NCBI GenBank assembly: GCA_021835105.1
Contig: JAKBQS010000046.1
Span: 1 to 6,499, forward strand
From: Microcaldota archaeon
Lineage (GTDB): Archaea > Micrarchaeota > Micrarchaeia > Micrarchaeales > CABMGC01
Direction of reading: 5' to 3'
Length of the DNA stretch: 6,499 nucleotides
In this document: piece after piece, positions 5,638 to 6,499 of the stretch
Layout of the letters: every line of letters starts with the position of its first letter
Position numbering within the stretch: position 1 is the first letter of the stretch
Made by a program: the position numbers and the translations under genes
Notes under the pieces: model-generated
The model's database searches: none
What the model was told of the DNA's origin: nothing
What the model saw: the letters and a program-made list of their open reading frames with translations, nothing else

Positions 5638-6499
5638 ATACCCGTTCTCCCAGTTGGTGGTATATACTACATTTGCCGCAGTCCCATCGTTGTTATTCCC
5701 AGAATAATCGTTAGCGTTCCCGTTCAGTGGCCACCACGCAACAAGGTTCTTCAGGTTTATTGGCGCGCCGCCTATACCCTCTCCATACAAGGAAGATACG
5801 GAATTTGAGGAGAGCGTTGCGTTGTATAATTGCACATTGGAAATTGATCCATTGAAGACCATGCCAGAGGATTCCCTTGCAATGCCTATCTGAAGCGGGT
5901 ACGGTTCAGGCAAAGATACGGCCGATCTTGTCGCTGTATCAACCAAAGCACCATTAACATATGCGCTGGCAAGGTAATTCCCATTCTTTACTTCATACGT
6001 AACCACAACTTGTGTCCAAGAAGAGTGCAAGATGCTAAACTCCATATCCTGCACTCCTGACGTAGAGCTCTTAAGGATCCAAAAATCTGAAGTTGTCTGA
6101 CCGCTCATAAGTCCCCATCCATTGCCTCCATTATCCGCATCAACTATCCCACAATAAAAGTTGCCCGTACTACATACCCCTGTCGTATAAACCCATACTG
6201 CTAGCGTAAAATTTGTTTCGGAAGATCCGGGTGGAAAAACTAACGGCGTTGAGATGCTGCTGCTCTTCCCATTGAATTCAGCTACATACTGCGGCAGCGC
6301 GCCCTGGCACTCTCCCTCCAGGTTTATTGAGCCGATGGTCCCAGGCCCGTAAGGCCTGAAGACATGGCACGATCCTGGAGGTACATGGGGCATGAAGAAT
6401 GTTCCGCTGAAGACGCCGAGCTCGAAGAGCGCGCCGAGAACCACTGCGATAATCAGTATCGCCCATCCGTATGTCATCAGGTACTCCATTGCCGACTGT
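5626..6499 (-). CDS. LamG-domain surface protein with class III (pilin-type) signal, 5'-partial
   Basis: This is a secreted or pilus-associated lectin-like protein. Numbering from the in-window Met codon at 6489: residues 1-27 are a hydrophobic helix (EYLMTYGWAILIIAVV). The frame stays open through GCA-TCG-CAG to base 6499, reading Q-S-A-M-E-Y. This matches class III signal peptides, where an EppA-type peptidase cuts after KG and before Q, with Glu at +5. The true start is therefore past the right edge and the Met at 6489 is internal. Cysteines at 41, 61, 106 and 113 could form two disulfides. Residues about 68-233 are a LamG/concanavalin-like domain: YVAEFNGKSSSIS, FTLAVWVY, WTQVVVTYE, AYVNGALVDT and GSISNVQLYN are typical strands. 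Residues 249-287 (LVAWWPLNGNANDYSG onward) look like the opening of a second LamG unit that stops early. It converges with the plus-strand cluster and need not share its function. Glycan or cell-surface binding is likely for this family. Confidence 0.88.
   Translation of the reverse strand, partial: QSAMEYLMTYGWAILIIAVVLGALFELGVFSGTFFMPHVPPGSCHVFRPYGPGTIGSINLEGECQGALPQYVAEFNGKSSSISTPLVFPPGSSETNFTLAVWVYTTGVCSTGNFYCGIVDADNGGNGWGLMSGQTTSDFWILKSSTSGVQDMEFSILHSSWTQVVVTYEVKNGNYLASAYVNGALVDTATRSAVSLPEPYPLQIGIARESSGMVFNGSISNVQLYNATLSSNSVSSLYGEGIGGAPINLKNLVAWWPLNGNANDYSGNNNDGTAANVVYTTNWENGYTQP

Noticed and set aside
5528..5640. Frameshift that would restore a longer LamG repeat
   Set aside because: I translated past the stop in the other minus-strand frames and saw no LamG-like sequence.
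5569..5808. Plus-strand open frame of 79 residues across the convergent region and LamG 3' end
   Set aside because: It lies mostly opposite the LamG gene and its product shows no domain or sensible composition.
6278..6466. Minus-strand open frame of 62 residues in another frame of the LamG gene
   Set aside because: It is arginine/alanine-rich out-of-frame translation inside a clear gene.
1..6499. CRISPR array, transposon ends, tRNA or rRNA genes
   Set aside because: I saw no regularly spaced repeats, no terminal inverted repeats or transposase, and no RNA gene signatures; nearly all of the window is coding.

Overview
The window looks archaeal, most likely from a DPANN lineage such as Micrarchaeota (ARMAN-like). 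Three things suggest this: a minus-strand protein with a class III (pilin-type) N-terminus, Q-S-A-M-E-Y-L-M-T-Y-G-W, fused to a LamG lectin domain, a combination familiar in these genomes; frequent ATA isoleucine and AGG/AGA arginine codons; and compact gene packing with TTG/GTG starts and GGTG-type ribosome-binding sites. The assignment rests on recognising protein style and not on any search. No rRNA, tRNA, CRISPR array or insertion sequence is visible.

Positions 1-5527 (+) hold six tightly packed genes with gaps of about 4 to 18 bases, so they probably form one operon or two overlapping transcription units. In order they are: (1) a HerA/VirB4-superfamily ATPase, open at the left edge; (2) a 99-residue helical protein that resembles the ATPase's own C-terminal tail; (3) a small protein with a CxxC...CxxC zinc-ribbon-like N-terminus and two membrane helices; (4) a protein with an alpha/beta-like N-terminus, a long coiled coil and a C-terminal winged-helix-like end; (5) a 53-residue basic protein; and (6) a 789-residue protein with one membrane helix at each end of an ectodomain of about 520 residues containing 27 N-glycosylation sequons, followed by a cytoplasmic domain of about 220 residues with none.

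Positions 5528-5625 are a short convergent intergenic region with a weak hairpin and T-tract. Positions 5626-6499 (-) encode the LamG surface protein, whose start lies beyond the right edge.

Taken together, genes 1-6 look like a membrane-bound, ATPase-powered machine. The ATPase would act on DNA or on a secreted or assembled polymer. The zinc-ribbon/2-TM protein and the large glycosylated protein would supply membrane and surface parts, and the coiled-coil/winged-helix protein would be a cytoplasmic adaptor or regulator. Only the ATPase and LamG proteins belong to families I recognise; the machine is an inference from gene order and topology and is the best candidate here for an undescribed system.
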